From assembly GCA_902778995.1 (NCBI GenBank), contig CACYZW010000015.1, forward strand, positions 1 through 43,001: DNA of 43,001 nt, in the 5' to 3' direction. Position 1 is the stretch's first letter. Every line of letters starts with the position of its first letter. Both the position numbers and the translations under genes were made by a program. Below, one piece after another: positions 16,661-24,848 of the stretch. The stretch is from an uncultured Eubacteriales bacterium. Its GTDB lineage: Bacteria; Bacillota; Clostridia; Christensenellales; Aristaeellaceae. The notes beneath the pieces are model-generated. The model had not been told where the DNA came from and made no database searches. It saw only the letters and a list, made by a program, of their open reading frames with translations.

Positions 16661-17881
16661 ATGGAAAACATCAAATGGGTACTCAATAAAATGCCGAAGA
16701 GCGCGGACGAGCACCTGTCGATCATGTCCCCGGACAACGTCGACAAGGCCAGGGCGTTTTTTGCAGGCTTTCCCCAGTATGCCGTGACGCCGCTGGCAAA
16801 GCTGGACGGCATGGCCGCGCGGCTGGGGCTGGGCGACCTGTTCGTGAAGGACGAGAGCTACCGCTTCGGGCTGAACGCCTTCAAGGTGCTGGGCGGGGCC
16901 TTCGCCATCGCCCGCTATATCGCAAGCGAGACGGGCAGGGACATCGGGGAAATCACCTATGATTACCTGACAAGCGACCAGCTGTACGAGGACTTCGGTC
17001 AGGCCACCTTCTACACCGCCACCGACGGCAACCACGGCCGGGGCGTGGCCTGGGCGGCGCAGCAGCTGGGCCAGAAGGCCGTGGTCCACATGCCCAAGGG
17101 CAGCGCGAAGATGCGCTTTGACAACATCGCCAAAGAGGGCGCAGAGGTCACCATCGAGGAGATGAACTACGACGACTGCGTGCGCCTCGCCGCCGCCGAG
17201 GCCGCCCGGACCGAGCACGGCGTGGTGATGCAGGACACCGCCTGGGAGGGCTACGAGCTGATCCCCTCCTGGATCATGCAGGGCTACGGCTGCATGGCTC
17301 AGGAGGCCATACAGCAGCTTCGCGCCCTGGAGATCAACCGGCCCACCCACGTGTTCGTGCAGGCAGGCGTCGGCTGCATGGCCTCGGCGGTGGTGGGCTA
17401 TTACGCCAACCTGTTCCCCTCCCATCCGCCCAAATTCATCGTCATGGAGGCGGAAGCGGCGGCCTGCCTGTACAAGGGGGCCTGCCAGGGGGACGGCAGC
17501 CCCGCCATCGTGGGCGGCGACCTTTCCACCATCATGGCCGGCCTGGCCTGCGGCGAGCCCAACACGCTGAGCTGGGACATACTGCGCAACCACGCCGACG
17601 CCTTCCTGGCGATTCCGGACTGGGTCAGCGCCCGGGGCATGCGGATGCTGGCCGCGCCGATGAGGGGCGACCCCGCCGTCGTGAGCGGCGAATCCGGGGC
17701 CGTGGGCATGGGCGTCGTGGACGCGCTGATGACCGACCCGACCTGCGGGGCTTTGAAGGAAGCCCTCGGGCTCGACAAAAACAGCAGCGTGCTGCTGTTC
17801 TCCACCGAGGGCGACACCGACCCCGAAAATTACCGAAGGATCGTATGGGGCGGCGCGTACCCGACGGTTGAAGCACAGTGA
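16661..17881 (+). CDS. dpaL: Diaminopropionate ammonia-lyase
   Basis: 406 aa, PLP-dependent fold type II enzyme (YgeX). It splits 2,3-diaminopropionate to pyruvate and two ammonia, which fits a pathway ending in pyruvate or lactate. The PLP lysine is in FGLNAFKVLGGAFAIAR near residue 72; the phosphate loop region follows in VQAGVGCMASAV, and TDGNHGRGVAW is typical. ATG 16661 is preceded by GGGAGG. It follows ygfK by 14 bases, so it is in the same operon. Another diamino-acid substrate is possible. Confidence 0.93.
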   Translation: MENIKWVLNKMPKSADEHLSIMSPDNVDKARAFFAGFPQYAVTPLAKLDGMAARLGLGDLFVKDESYRFGLNAFKVLGGAFAIARYIASETGRDIGEITYDYLTSDQLYEDFGQATFYTATDGNHGRGVAWAAQQLGQKAVVHMPKGSAKMRFDNIAKEGAEVTIEEMNYDDCVRLAAAEAARTEHGVVMQDTAWEGYELIPSWIMQGYGCMAQEAIQQLRALEINRPTHVFVQAGVGCMASAVVGYYANLFPSHPPKFIVMEAEAAACLYKGACQGDGSPAIVGGDLSTIMAGLACGEPNTLSWDILRNHADAFLAIPDWVSARGMRMLAAPMRGDPAVVSGESGAVGMGVVDALMTDPTCGALKEALGLDKNSSVLLFSTEGDTDPENYRRIVWGGAYPTVEAQ

Positions 17882-17936
17882 ATGGCGGCCCGGAGGCCGC
17901 CGCTGCACAAACCCTGAGGGACGTCTCATACTCTTT

Positions 17937-18055
17937 TCAAATTGAAATTGGAAGATCCTTCGCTGCGCTCAGGATGACAAGCTTACGACGCAACGGTGTC
18001 ATTCTGAGCGGAGGCGAAGCCGAAGTCGAAGAATCTTTGTTTATTTTCAATTTGA
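17937..18055. repeat. 119-bp inverted-repeat element (MITE-like)
   Basis: Perfect 11-bp ends TCAAATTGAAA (17937-17947) and TTTCAATTTGA (18045-18055), with inner complementary arms (CTCAGGATGACA against TGTCATTCTGAG). It carries no reading frame and lies in the 253-bp gap between dpaL and ygeY, which is otherwise empty apart from a small GC hairpin (about 18073-18093). Confidence 0.75.
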
Positions 18056-18134
18056 GAATAGTATCACATGTAGCGGCGGCGTCTGCGCCGCCGCCAAGGC
18101 GCGCATACAACGGCATTGAAAGGAGCATTTCCCC

Positions 18135-19514
18135 ATGGCACTGGATTATTCTGCGATCAGGGCGGCCGCCGAGGGCTATCGGGCGGACATGGTTCGCTTC
18201 CTGCGGGCGATGATCGCCCATCCCAGCGAGAGCTGCGAGGAAAAGGAGGTCGTGGCCTGCATCAGGGCCGAGATGGAAAAGCTCGGCTATGATAAAGTCG
18301 AGGTGGACGGCCTGGGCAACGTCATCGGCTGGATGGGCGAGGGCGAGAAGATCATCGCCATCGACTCCCACGTGGACACCGTGGGCATCGGCAACCGGGA
18401 CAACTGGACGGCGGACCCCTACGAGGGCTACGAGACCGACGAGATCATCTACGGGCGCGGCGCCTCCGACCAGGAGGGCGGCATGGCCAGCGCGGTCTAC
18501 GGGGTGAAGATCATGAAGGATCTGGGCCTGATCCCCGAGGGCTATAGGATCATGGTGGTCGGCTCCGTGCAGGAGGAGGACTGCGACGGCATGTGCTGGC
18601 AGTACATCGTCAACAGGGACGGCGTGCGCCCCGAGTTCGTCATCTCCACCGAGCCCACCGACGGCGGCATCTACCGGGGCCAGCGGGGCCGCATGGAGAT
18701 TCGCGTGGACGTGCGGGGCGTTTCCTGCCACGGCAGCGCCCCCGAGCGCGGCGACAACGCCATCTACAAGATGGCCGACATCATCGCCGACATACGCGCC
18801 CTGAACAACAACGGCTGCGACGAGAGCACCGCCATCAAGGGCCTGGTGAAGATGCTCGACGCGAAGTACAACCCCGACCACTGGGAGGACGCCCGCTTCC
18901 TGGGCCGGGGCACCTGCACCGTCTCCCAGATCTACTTTACCTCCCCCAGCCGCTGCGCCGTGGCCGATTCCTGCGCCATTTCCGTGGATCGCCGGATGAC
19001 CGCCGGCGAGACCTGGGAGAGCTGCCTCGACGAGATTCGCAACCTGCCCGCCGTCAGGAAGTACGGCGAGGACGTGCAGGTCTCCATGTACATGTACGAC
19101 AGGCCCTCCTGGACCGGCGAGGTCTACGAGACCGAGGCCTACTTCCCCACCTGGATCAACCGGGAGAGCGCCGCCCACGTCAGGGCGCTGGTGGACGCCC
19201 ATGTGGCCCTGTTCGGCGACAGGCGCATCGGCGCGCCCGGCAGCATGAGCACCCGGGAGGGCAGGCCCCTCACGGACAAGTGGACCTTCTCCACCAACGG
19301 CGTGGCCATACAGGGCCGCTACGGCATCCCCTGCGTGGGCTTCGGCCCCGGCGCGGAGAGCCAGGCCCACGCCCCCAACGAGATCACCTGGAAGCAGGAC
19401 CTGGTCACCTGCGCGGCGCTGTACGCTGCGGCGATCAGCCTGTACCCCACCGAGGAAAAGACCGGCGACGCGACCCAGTTCCGGGCGGGGGCAACCAACA
19501 ACGACATTCAGTAA
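18135..19514 (+). CDS. ygeY: YgeY-type M20 metallopeptidase/hydrolase
   Basis: 459 aa, longer than the roughly 400 aa of E. coli YgeY, mostly at the C-terminus. Zinc-site motifs of family M20: [10 protein letters not shown] near residue 77 and [13 protein letters not shown] with the bridging Asp, then SVQEEDCDG with the catalytic Glu pair. Family members hydrolyse N-acyl or N-carbamoyl amino acids. In this context it probably cleaves a ureido or amide intermediate that yields diaminopropionate for dpaL (inference). Start ATG 18135 follows AAGGAG. Confidence 0.9.
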   Translation: MALDYSAIRAAAEGYRADMVRFLRAMIAHPSESCEEKEVVACIRAEMEKLGYDKVEVDGLGNVIGWMGEGEKIIAIDSHVDTVGIGNRDNWTADPYEGYETDEIIYGRGASDQEGGMASAVYGVKIMKDLGLIPEGYRIMVVGSVQEEDCDGMCWQYIVNRDGVRPEFVISTEPTDGGIYRGQRGRMEIRVDVRGVSCHGSAPERGDNAIYKMADIIADIRALNNNGCDESTAIKGLVKMLDAKYNPDHWEDARFLGRGTCTVSQIYFTSPSRCAVADSCAISVDRRMTAGETWESCLDEIRNLPAVRKYGEDVQVSMYMYDRPSWTGEVYETEAYFPTWINRESAAHVRALVDAHVALFGDRRIGAPGSMSTREGRPLTDKWTFSTNGVAIQGRYGIPCVGFGPGAESQAHAPNEITWKQDLVTCAALYAAAISLYPTEEKTGDATQFRAGATNNDIQ

Positions 19515-19531
19515 TCAAGGAGGGCATTGAC

Positions 19532-20728
19532 GTGGATTCCAAACTGCAGGCCTATATCGATAAACTGAACGCGCTGGATTTCAGCGGGATGTACGAAAGC
19601 GACTTCTTCCTGACCTGGGAGAAGACCGACGACGAGCTGGCCGCCGTGTTCACCGTGGCCGACGCGCTGCGCCACATGCGGGAAAACAACATCTCCACCA
19701 AAATCTTCGATTCCGGCCTGGGCATCTCCCTGTTCCGGGACAACTCCACCCGCACCCGCTTCTCCTTCGCCTCCGCCTGCAACCTGCTGGGCCTGGAGGT
19801 TCAGGACCTGGACGAGGGCAAGAGCCAGATCGCCCACGGCGAGACCGTCCGCGAGACGGCCAACATGGTCTCCTTCATGGCGGACGTGATCGGCATCCGG
19901 GACGACATGTACATCGGCAAGGGCAACAGGTACATGCACGACGTTGTAGACGCCGTGACCGACGGCCACAGGCAGGGCGTCCTGGAGCAGAAGCCCACGC
20001 TGGTCAACCTCCAGTGCGACATCGACCACCCCACCCAGTGCATGGCGGACCTGCTGCACGTGATCCATACCTTCGGGGGCGTGGAGAACCTCAGGGGCAA
20101 GAAGGTGGCCATGACCTGGGCCTACTCCCCCAGCTACGGCAAGCCCCTGTCCGTGCCCCAGGGCGTCATCGGCCTGATGACCCGCTTCGGCATGGACGTG
20201 GTGCTGGCCCATCCCGAGGGCTACGAGGTCATGCCCGAGGTCGAGGCCGTCGCGAGCGCCAACGCCGCAAAGAGCGGCGGGCATTTCAGCAAGACCAATT
20301 CCATGGCCGAGGCCTTTAAGGACGCGGACATCGTGTACCCCAAGAGCTGGGCCCCCTTCGCCGCCATGGAAAAGCGCACGAACCTGTACGGCCAGGGCGA
20401 TACAGAGGGCATCAGGGCGCTGGAAAAGGAGCTGCTCGCCCAGAACGCCGACCACAAGGACTGGTGCTGCACCGAGGAACTGATGAAGACCACGAAGGAC
20501 GGCAAGGCCCTGTACCTGCACTGCCTGCCCGCCGACATCAGCGGCGTCAGCTGCGCGGAGGGCGAGGTGGCGGCCTCGGTGTTCGACCGCTACCGCACCC
20601 CGCTGTACAGGCAGGCCAGCTTCAAGCCCTACATCATCGCCGCCATGATCTTCCTGGCGAAGGTGAAGAACCCCCAGGCGACGCTGAAGGCGCTGGAGGA
20701 GAAGGGCAAAGCACGTTTTTTTCAGTAA
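19532..20728 (+). CDS. ygeW: Knotted carbamoyltransferase YgeW
   Basis: 398 aa from GTG 19532, 7 bases after AAGGAGGG. Aspartate/ornithine carbamoyltransferase fold. The carbamoyl-phosphate motif DNSTRTRFSFASAC, the DIDHPTQCMADL segment and HCLPAD near the C-terminus are visible. E. coli YgeW is not an aspartate or ornithine enzyme and its substrate is unknown. With carbamate kinase two genes on, it probably runs backwards, giving carbamoyl phosphate from a carbamoylated (ureido) purine product. Stop at 20726-20728. Confidence 0.92.
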   Translation: MDSKLQAYIDKLNALDFSGMYESDFFLTWEKTDDELAAVFTVADALRHMRENNISTKIFDSGLGISLFRDNSTRTRFSFASACNLLGLEVQDLDEGKSQIAHGETVRETANMVSFMADVIGIRDDMYIGKGNRYMHDVVDAVTDGHRQGVLEQKPTLVNLQCDIDHPTQCMADLLHVIHTFGGVENLRGKKVAMTWAYSPSYGKPLSVPQGVIGLMTRFGMDVVLAHPEGYEVMPEVEAVASANAAKSGGHFSKTNSMAEAFKDADIVYPKSWAPFAAMEKRTNLYGQGDTEGIRALEKELLAQNADHKDWCCTEELMKTTKDGKALYLHCLPADISGVSCAEGEVAASVFDRYRTPLYRQASFKPYIIAAMIFLAKVKNPQATLKALEEKGKARFFQ

Positions 20729-20738
20729 ATGTATTTGT

Positions 20739-20883
20739 TTAAGGAAGCACCGCACAATGCTCATGGCGCCTGCTGCCTGCTGATTTCTTGACTTGCCGCC
20801 AGCAAGCCTGCGAAACCTGCAGTTTGCAATCGACTACAATTCATCTCGTTACTGCACGACTCGATTATGCGGTGTTTCCTTAA
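20739..20883. repeat. Inverted-repeat element, long copy (145 bp)
   Basis: Ends TTAAGGAAGCACCGCA (20739-20754) and TGCGGTGTTTCCTTAA (20868-20883) pair with one mismatch. Both flanking cores (CACAATGCTCATGG and TTACTGCACGACTCGATTA) recur in the copy at 22087-22153; the middle, about 80 bp, is extra. Confidence 0.85.
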
Positions 20884-20910
20884 TTCCTTCTTGATGGGTT
20901 AAGTGCGAAA

Positions 20911-21116
20911 AGGAACCAGGAACCAGAAATAGTGGCTACCGCAATTACATTCTGTCTCTCAGTTCTCATAAACGCCGGTTCGCGGGAACGCAACGTTCAA
21001 AAAAGCATATCTACTGAGCGCGGCTATTCCTAGTTCCTAGTTCCTAGTTCCTAGTTCCTAGTTCCTAGTTCCTGGTTCCTAGTTCCTGGTTCCTGGTTCC
21101 TGGTTCCTAATTCCTG
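20911..21116. repeat. Heptamer-repeat element with facing arrays
   Basis: Thirteen 7-bp units (mostly GTTCCTA or GTTCCTG) run without a break from 21026 to 21116. Two inverted units (AGGAACC) open the element at 20911-20924. The sequence between holds no gene. Together with 20739-20883 it fills the gap between ygeW and carbamate kinase. Not a CRISPR: there are no spacers. Confidence 0.85.
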
Positions 21117-21148
21117 TCCTGAACGATCACACAAAGAAGGTGTCTCTC

Positions 21149-22090
21149 ATGTCCAAGCGCATCGTCATCGCCCTGGGCGGGAACGCCCTGGGCACCAATC
21201 TGCCGGAGCAGATGGCGGCGGTTCAGATCACGGCCAGGGCCATCGTGGACCTCATCGCGGACGGCCACAAGGTGGTCATCTGCCACGGCAACGGCCCCCA
21301 GGTGGGCATGATCCAGAACGCCATGACCGAGCTGACCCGCTCCGACCCGGAAAAGTACATCCCCTGCCCCCTGTCGGTGTGCGTGGCCATGAGCCAGGGC
21401 TATATCGGCTACGACCTTCAAAACGCCCTGCGGGAGGAGATGCTGAACCGGGGCATCAACAAGGGCGCGGCCACGGTGCTGACCCAGGTGGAGGTCGACC
21501 CGAACGACCCGGCCTTCCTGAACCCCACCAAGCCCATCGGCTCGTTTATGACCGAGGCGGAGGCCCGCAGGATGGAACGGGAGCGGGACTATCGCGTGGT
21601 CGAGGACGCCGGACGCGGCTGGCGGCGCGTCGTCGCCAGCCCCGAACCGAAGGCCATCATAGAGATCGACACCATCCGCTCGCTGGTCAACACCGACCAT
21701 GTGGTGGTGGCCTGCGGCGGCGGCGGCATCCCGGTGTTCCCCACCGGGCGCAACCACCTGAAGGGCGCCGCGGCGGTGATCGACAAGGATTTTGCCGCCG
21801 CCGTGCTGGCGAAGCAGCTGGACGCGGACATGCTCATCATACTCACCGCCGTGGAAAAGGTGGCGATCCACTTCGGCAGGCCGGACCAGCAGTGGCTGGA
21901 CCGCCTGACCCCCGAGGACGCCCGGCGCTACATCGAGGCGGGCGAATTTGCCCCCGGCTCCATGCTGCCGAAGGTGGAGGCGGCGCTGTCCTTCGTGGAA
22001 TCCAAGCCCGGAAGGCAAGCCCTCATCACCCTGCTGGAAAAGGCCCGGGAAGGCATCGAGGGCAGGACCGGCACGCGGATTGTTTCTTAA
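21149..22090 (+). CDS. yqeA: Carbamate kinase
   Basis: 313 aa from ATG 21149, 8 bases after AAGAAGG; the in-frame GTG at 21140 overlaps that site. It converts carbamoyl phosphate plus ADP to ATP, carbon dioxide and ammonia, so it is the likely energy-yielding step. Motifs: VIALGGNALG at the N-terminus, HGNGPQVG near residue 50, VACGGGGIPV near 190 and DKDFAAA near 212. E. coli yqeA lies near this gene set, hence the symbol; it is equally an arcC homologue. Its stop codon TAA (22088-22090) lies within a TTAAGGAA repeat end. Confidence 0.92.
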   Translation: MSKRIVIALGGNALGTNLPEQMAAVQITARAIVDLIADGHKVVICHGNGPQVGMIQNAMTELTRSDPEKYIPCPLSVCVAMSQGYIGYDLQNALREEMLNRGINKGAATVLTQVEVDPNDPAFLNPTKPIGSFMTEAEARRMERERDYRVVEDAGRGWRRVVASPEPKAIIEIDTIRSLVNTDHVVVACGGGGIPVFPTGRNHLKGAAAVIDKDFAAAVLAKQLDADMLIILTAVEKVAIHFGRPDQQWLDRLTPEDARRYIEAGEFAPGSMLPKVEAALSFVESKPGRQALITLLEKAREGIEGRTGTRIVS

Positions 22091-22153
22091 GGAAACACCG
22101 CACAATGCTCATGGTGCATTACTGCACGACTCGATTATGCGGTATTTCCTTAA
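22087..22153. repeat. Inverted-repeat element, short copy (67 bp)
   Basis: Ends TTAAGGAAACACCGCA (22087-22102) and TGCGGTATTTCCTTAA (22138-22153) pair with one mismatch and would fold into a strong hairpin. It supplies the yqeA stop codon and touches the ribosome binding site of the next gene (22155-22160). Confidence 0.9.
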
Positions 22154-22170
22154 AAAGGAGAGTCGATTAA

Positions 22171-24750
22171 ATGCCTTATCAGTTCATCGTCAACAACAAG
22201 CTGTGTTCCACGGATGAGGACAAGCCCCTGCTGCGCTATCTTCGGGACGACCTGCATCTGCATTCCGTGAAGGACGGCTGCAGCGAGGGCGCCTGCGGCA
22301 CCTGCACCGTCATCGTGGACGGCGCGGCGGTGAAGTCCTGCGTGATGTCCACCCGGAAGATGGATGGGCGGCGTATCCAGACGGTGGAGGGCCTTTCGGA
22401 TTTCGAGAAGGAGGCCTTTGTCTACGCCTTTGGCGTCAGCGGATCGGTGCAGTGTGGCTTCTGTACGCCGGGCATGGTGATGGCCGGGAAGGCGCTGATC
22501 GGCAAAAACCCCGACCCCAGCGAAGAGGAGATCCGCAAGGCCATCCGGGGAAACCTGTGTCGCTGCACGGGCTACCGGAAGGTGATCGACGGCATCAAGC
22601 TGGCGGCGGCCATACTGCGGGGGGACGCGAAGATCGACCCGGAGGCGGAGAAGGGCGACGACTACGGCGTGGGCCAAAGCGCCTTCCGGGTGGACCTGCG
22701 GCAGAAGGTGCTGGGCTACGGCAAATATCCCGACGACATCGAAATGGAGGGCATGCTGCACCTGTCCGCCGTGCGTTCGCAATACGCCCGGGCGCGGGTG
22801 CTGTCCATCGACGCCGCCGCGGCGCTGGCGCTTCCGGGCGTGGTGGGCGTGCTGACGGCGGCGGACGTGCCCCACAACAAGGTGGGCCATATCCAGCAGG
22901 ACTGGGACGTGATGATCGCGGAGGGCGAAATCACCCGCTGCGTGGGCGACGCCATTTGCCTGGTGGTCGCGGAAACGGAGGAGCTCCTGGAGGTCGCCAA
23001 GAAGCTGGTCTATGTGGACTATGAGGTGCTCAAGCCCGTGACCTCCATCGCCGAGGCCATGGCCCCTGACGCGCCGAAGGTGCACAGCGCGGGAAACCTC
23101 TGCCAGACCCGCCACGTCACCCGGGGCGACGCCGCGGCGGCGCTGAAAAGCTCGGCCCACACCGTGACGAAATCCTTCTCCACCCCCTTTACCGAGCACG
23201 CCTTCCTGGAGCCGGAGTGCGCCGTGGCGTTTCCCTACGGGGACGGCGTGAAGATCCTGAGCGCCGACCAGGGCGTCTATGACACCCGCAGGGAGGTCGC
23301 CATCATGTTCGGCTGGGCGCCCGAGCGGGTGGTGGTGGAAAACACGCTGGTGGGCGGCGGCTTCGGCGGCAAGGAGGACGTGTCGGTCCAGCATATCGCC
23401 GCCCTGGCGGCCTGGAAATTCCAGCGGCCGGTCAAGGCAAAGCTCTCCCGCCAGGAATCCATGCGCTTCCACCCCAAGCGCCACGCCATGGAGGGCACCT
23501 TCACCCTGGGCTGCGACGAAAACGGCATTTTCACGGCGCTGGACTGCGATATCTGGTTCGACACCGGAGCCTACGCCTCCCTGTGCGGGCCGGTGCTGGA
23601 GCGGGCCTGCACCCATTCCGTGGGGCCCTACTGCTACCAGAACACCGACATCCGGGGCTACGGCTATTACACCAACAATCCCCCCGCCGGGGCCTTCCGG
23701 GGCTTTGGCGTCAGCCAGAGCGAATTCGCCCTGGAGACCATGATCAACCTGCTGGCGGAAAAGGCGGGCCTGTCCCCTTGGGAGATACGCTTCCGCAACG
23801 CCATCGAGCCGGGCAAGGCGCTGCCCAACGGCCAGATCGCCGACTGCTCCACCGCCCTGAAGGAGACGCTGCTGGCCGTGAAGGACGTGTACGAGGCCAA
23901 TCGCGGGCATGCGGGCATCGCCTGCGCCATGAAGAACGCCGGCGTGGGCGTGGGCCTTCCCGACAAGGGCCGGGCGCGGCTGGTCGTGGAAGACGGCGTC
24001 TGCGTCATCTACTGCGCCGCCTCGGACATCGGCCAGGGCTGCCTGACGGTGTTCTGCCAGGACGTGGCCCAGGCCACGGGCCTGCCGCTTTCGAAGATAC
24101 GCAACGGCCCCGGCAGCACGGAGCTGGCCCCGGATTCGGGCACCACCTCCGGCTCCCGGCAGACGCTGCTCTCCGGCGAGGCCGTGCGCCAGGCGGCGAT
24201 GCAACTCAAACAAGCCCTGGACGAGATGGGCGGCGACCTCCGCGCCCTCGAGGGCCGGGATTTCTTCTACGAATACTTTGAGCCCACCGACAAGCTGGGG
24301 GCCGACGTGCCCAACCCCAAGAGCCACATCGCCTACGGCTACGCCACCCATGTGGTGGTTTTGGACGAAGACGGGCGGGTGACGGACGTCTACGCGGCCC
24401 ACGACTCCGGCAGGGTGGTCAATCCCACCGCCATACAGGGGCAGATCGAGGGCGGCGTGCTGATGAGCATGGGCTACGCCCTGACGGAGGATTTCCCCCT
24501 GAAGGACGGCGTCCCCACCGCGAAATTCGGCACGCTGGGGCTGCTGCGGGCCAACCAGATTCCCGACATACACGCCATCTATGTGGAGAAGGACCAGCTG
24601 CTGAGCGTGGCCTATGGCGCGAAGGGCATCGGCGAAATCGCCGCCATCCCCACCGCGCCCGCCGTGCAGGGGGCCTATTACGCCCTGGACGGCGTGTTCC
24701 GCACGAAGCTGCCGCTGGAAAACACCTGGTACCGGAAGAAGAAAAGCTGA
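22171..24750 (+). CDS. xdhD: Selenium-dependent xanthine dehydrogenase (fused [2Fe-2S] and molybdopterin domains)
   Basis: 859 aa in one chain. N-terminal iron-sulfur domains (CSEGACGTCTV near residue 38, CGFCTPGM near 94, LCRCTGYRK near 130) are joined to the molybdenum hydroxylase domain (VGGGFGGKEDVS near 393, AFRGFGVSQ near 508, AKGIGEIAAIPTAP near 817 with the catalytic Glu). There is no FAD domain, unlike xdhABC, so electrons must leave through a partner, perhaps YgfK. This architecture matches the family in which a labile selenium ligand on molybdenum is needed; the selenium genes downstream support it. Strong AAGGAG 10 bases before ATG. Confidence 0.92.
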   Translation: MPYQFIVNNKLCSTDEDKPLLRYLRDDLHLHSVKDGCSEGACGTCTVIVDGAAVKSCVMSTRKMDGRRIQTVEGLSDFEKEAFVYAFGVSGSVQCGFCTPGMVMAGKALIGKNPDPSEEEIRKAIRGNLCRCTGYRKVIDGIKLAAAILRGDAKIDPEAEKGDDYGVGQSAFRVDLRQKVLGYGKYPDDIEMEGMLHLSAVRSQYARARVLSIDAAAALALPGVVGVLTAADVPHNKVGHIQQDWDVMIAEGEITRCVGDAICLVVAETEELLEVAKKLVYVDYEVLKPVTSIAEAMAPDAPKVHSAGNLCQTRHVTRGDAAAALKSSAHTVTKSFSTPFTEHAFLEPECAVAFPYGDGVKILSADQGVYDTRREVAIMFGWAPERVVVENTLVGGGFGGKEDVSVQHIAALAAWKFQRPVKAKLSRQESMRFHPKRHAMEGTFTLGCDENGIFTALDCDIWFDTGAYASLCGPVLERACTHSVGPYCYQNTDIRGYGYYTNNPPAGAFRGFGVSQSEFALETMINLLAEKAGLSPWEIRFRNAIEPGKALPNGQIADCSTALKETLLAVKDVYEANRGHAGIACAMKNAGVGVGLPDKGRARLVVEDGVCVIYCAASDIGQGCLTVFCQDVAQATGLPLSKIRNGPGSTELAPDSGTTSGSRQTLLSGEAVRQAAMQLKQALDEMGGDLRALEGRDFFYEYFEPTDKLGADVPNPKSHIAYGYATHVVVLDEDGRVTDVYAAHDSGRVVNPTAIQGQIEGGVLMSMGYALTEDFPLKDGVPTAKFGTLGLLRANQIPDIHAIYVEKDQLLSVAYGAKGIGEIAAIPTAPAVQGAYYALDGVFRTKLPLENTWYRKKKS

Positions 24751-24848
24751 GGCTTGAGGATTGCAGTGCGCAAAAAGCATTCCGCGTGGATTTCCACGTT
24801 CCCCTTCGATTTGTATTGCTCAATGAATGACAGGAGGTTCCAATCGCC

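Noticed and set aside
21026-21116. Possible CRISPR array
   Set aside because: The repeat unit is 7 bp with no spacers and no cas genes nearby.
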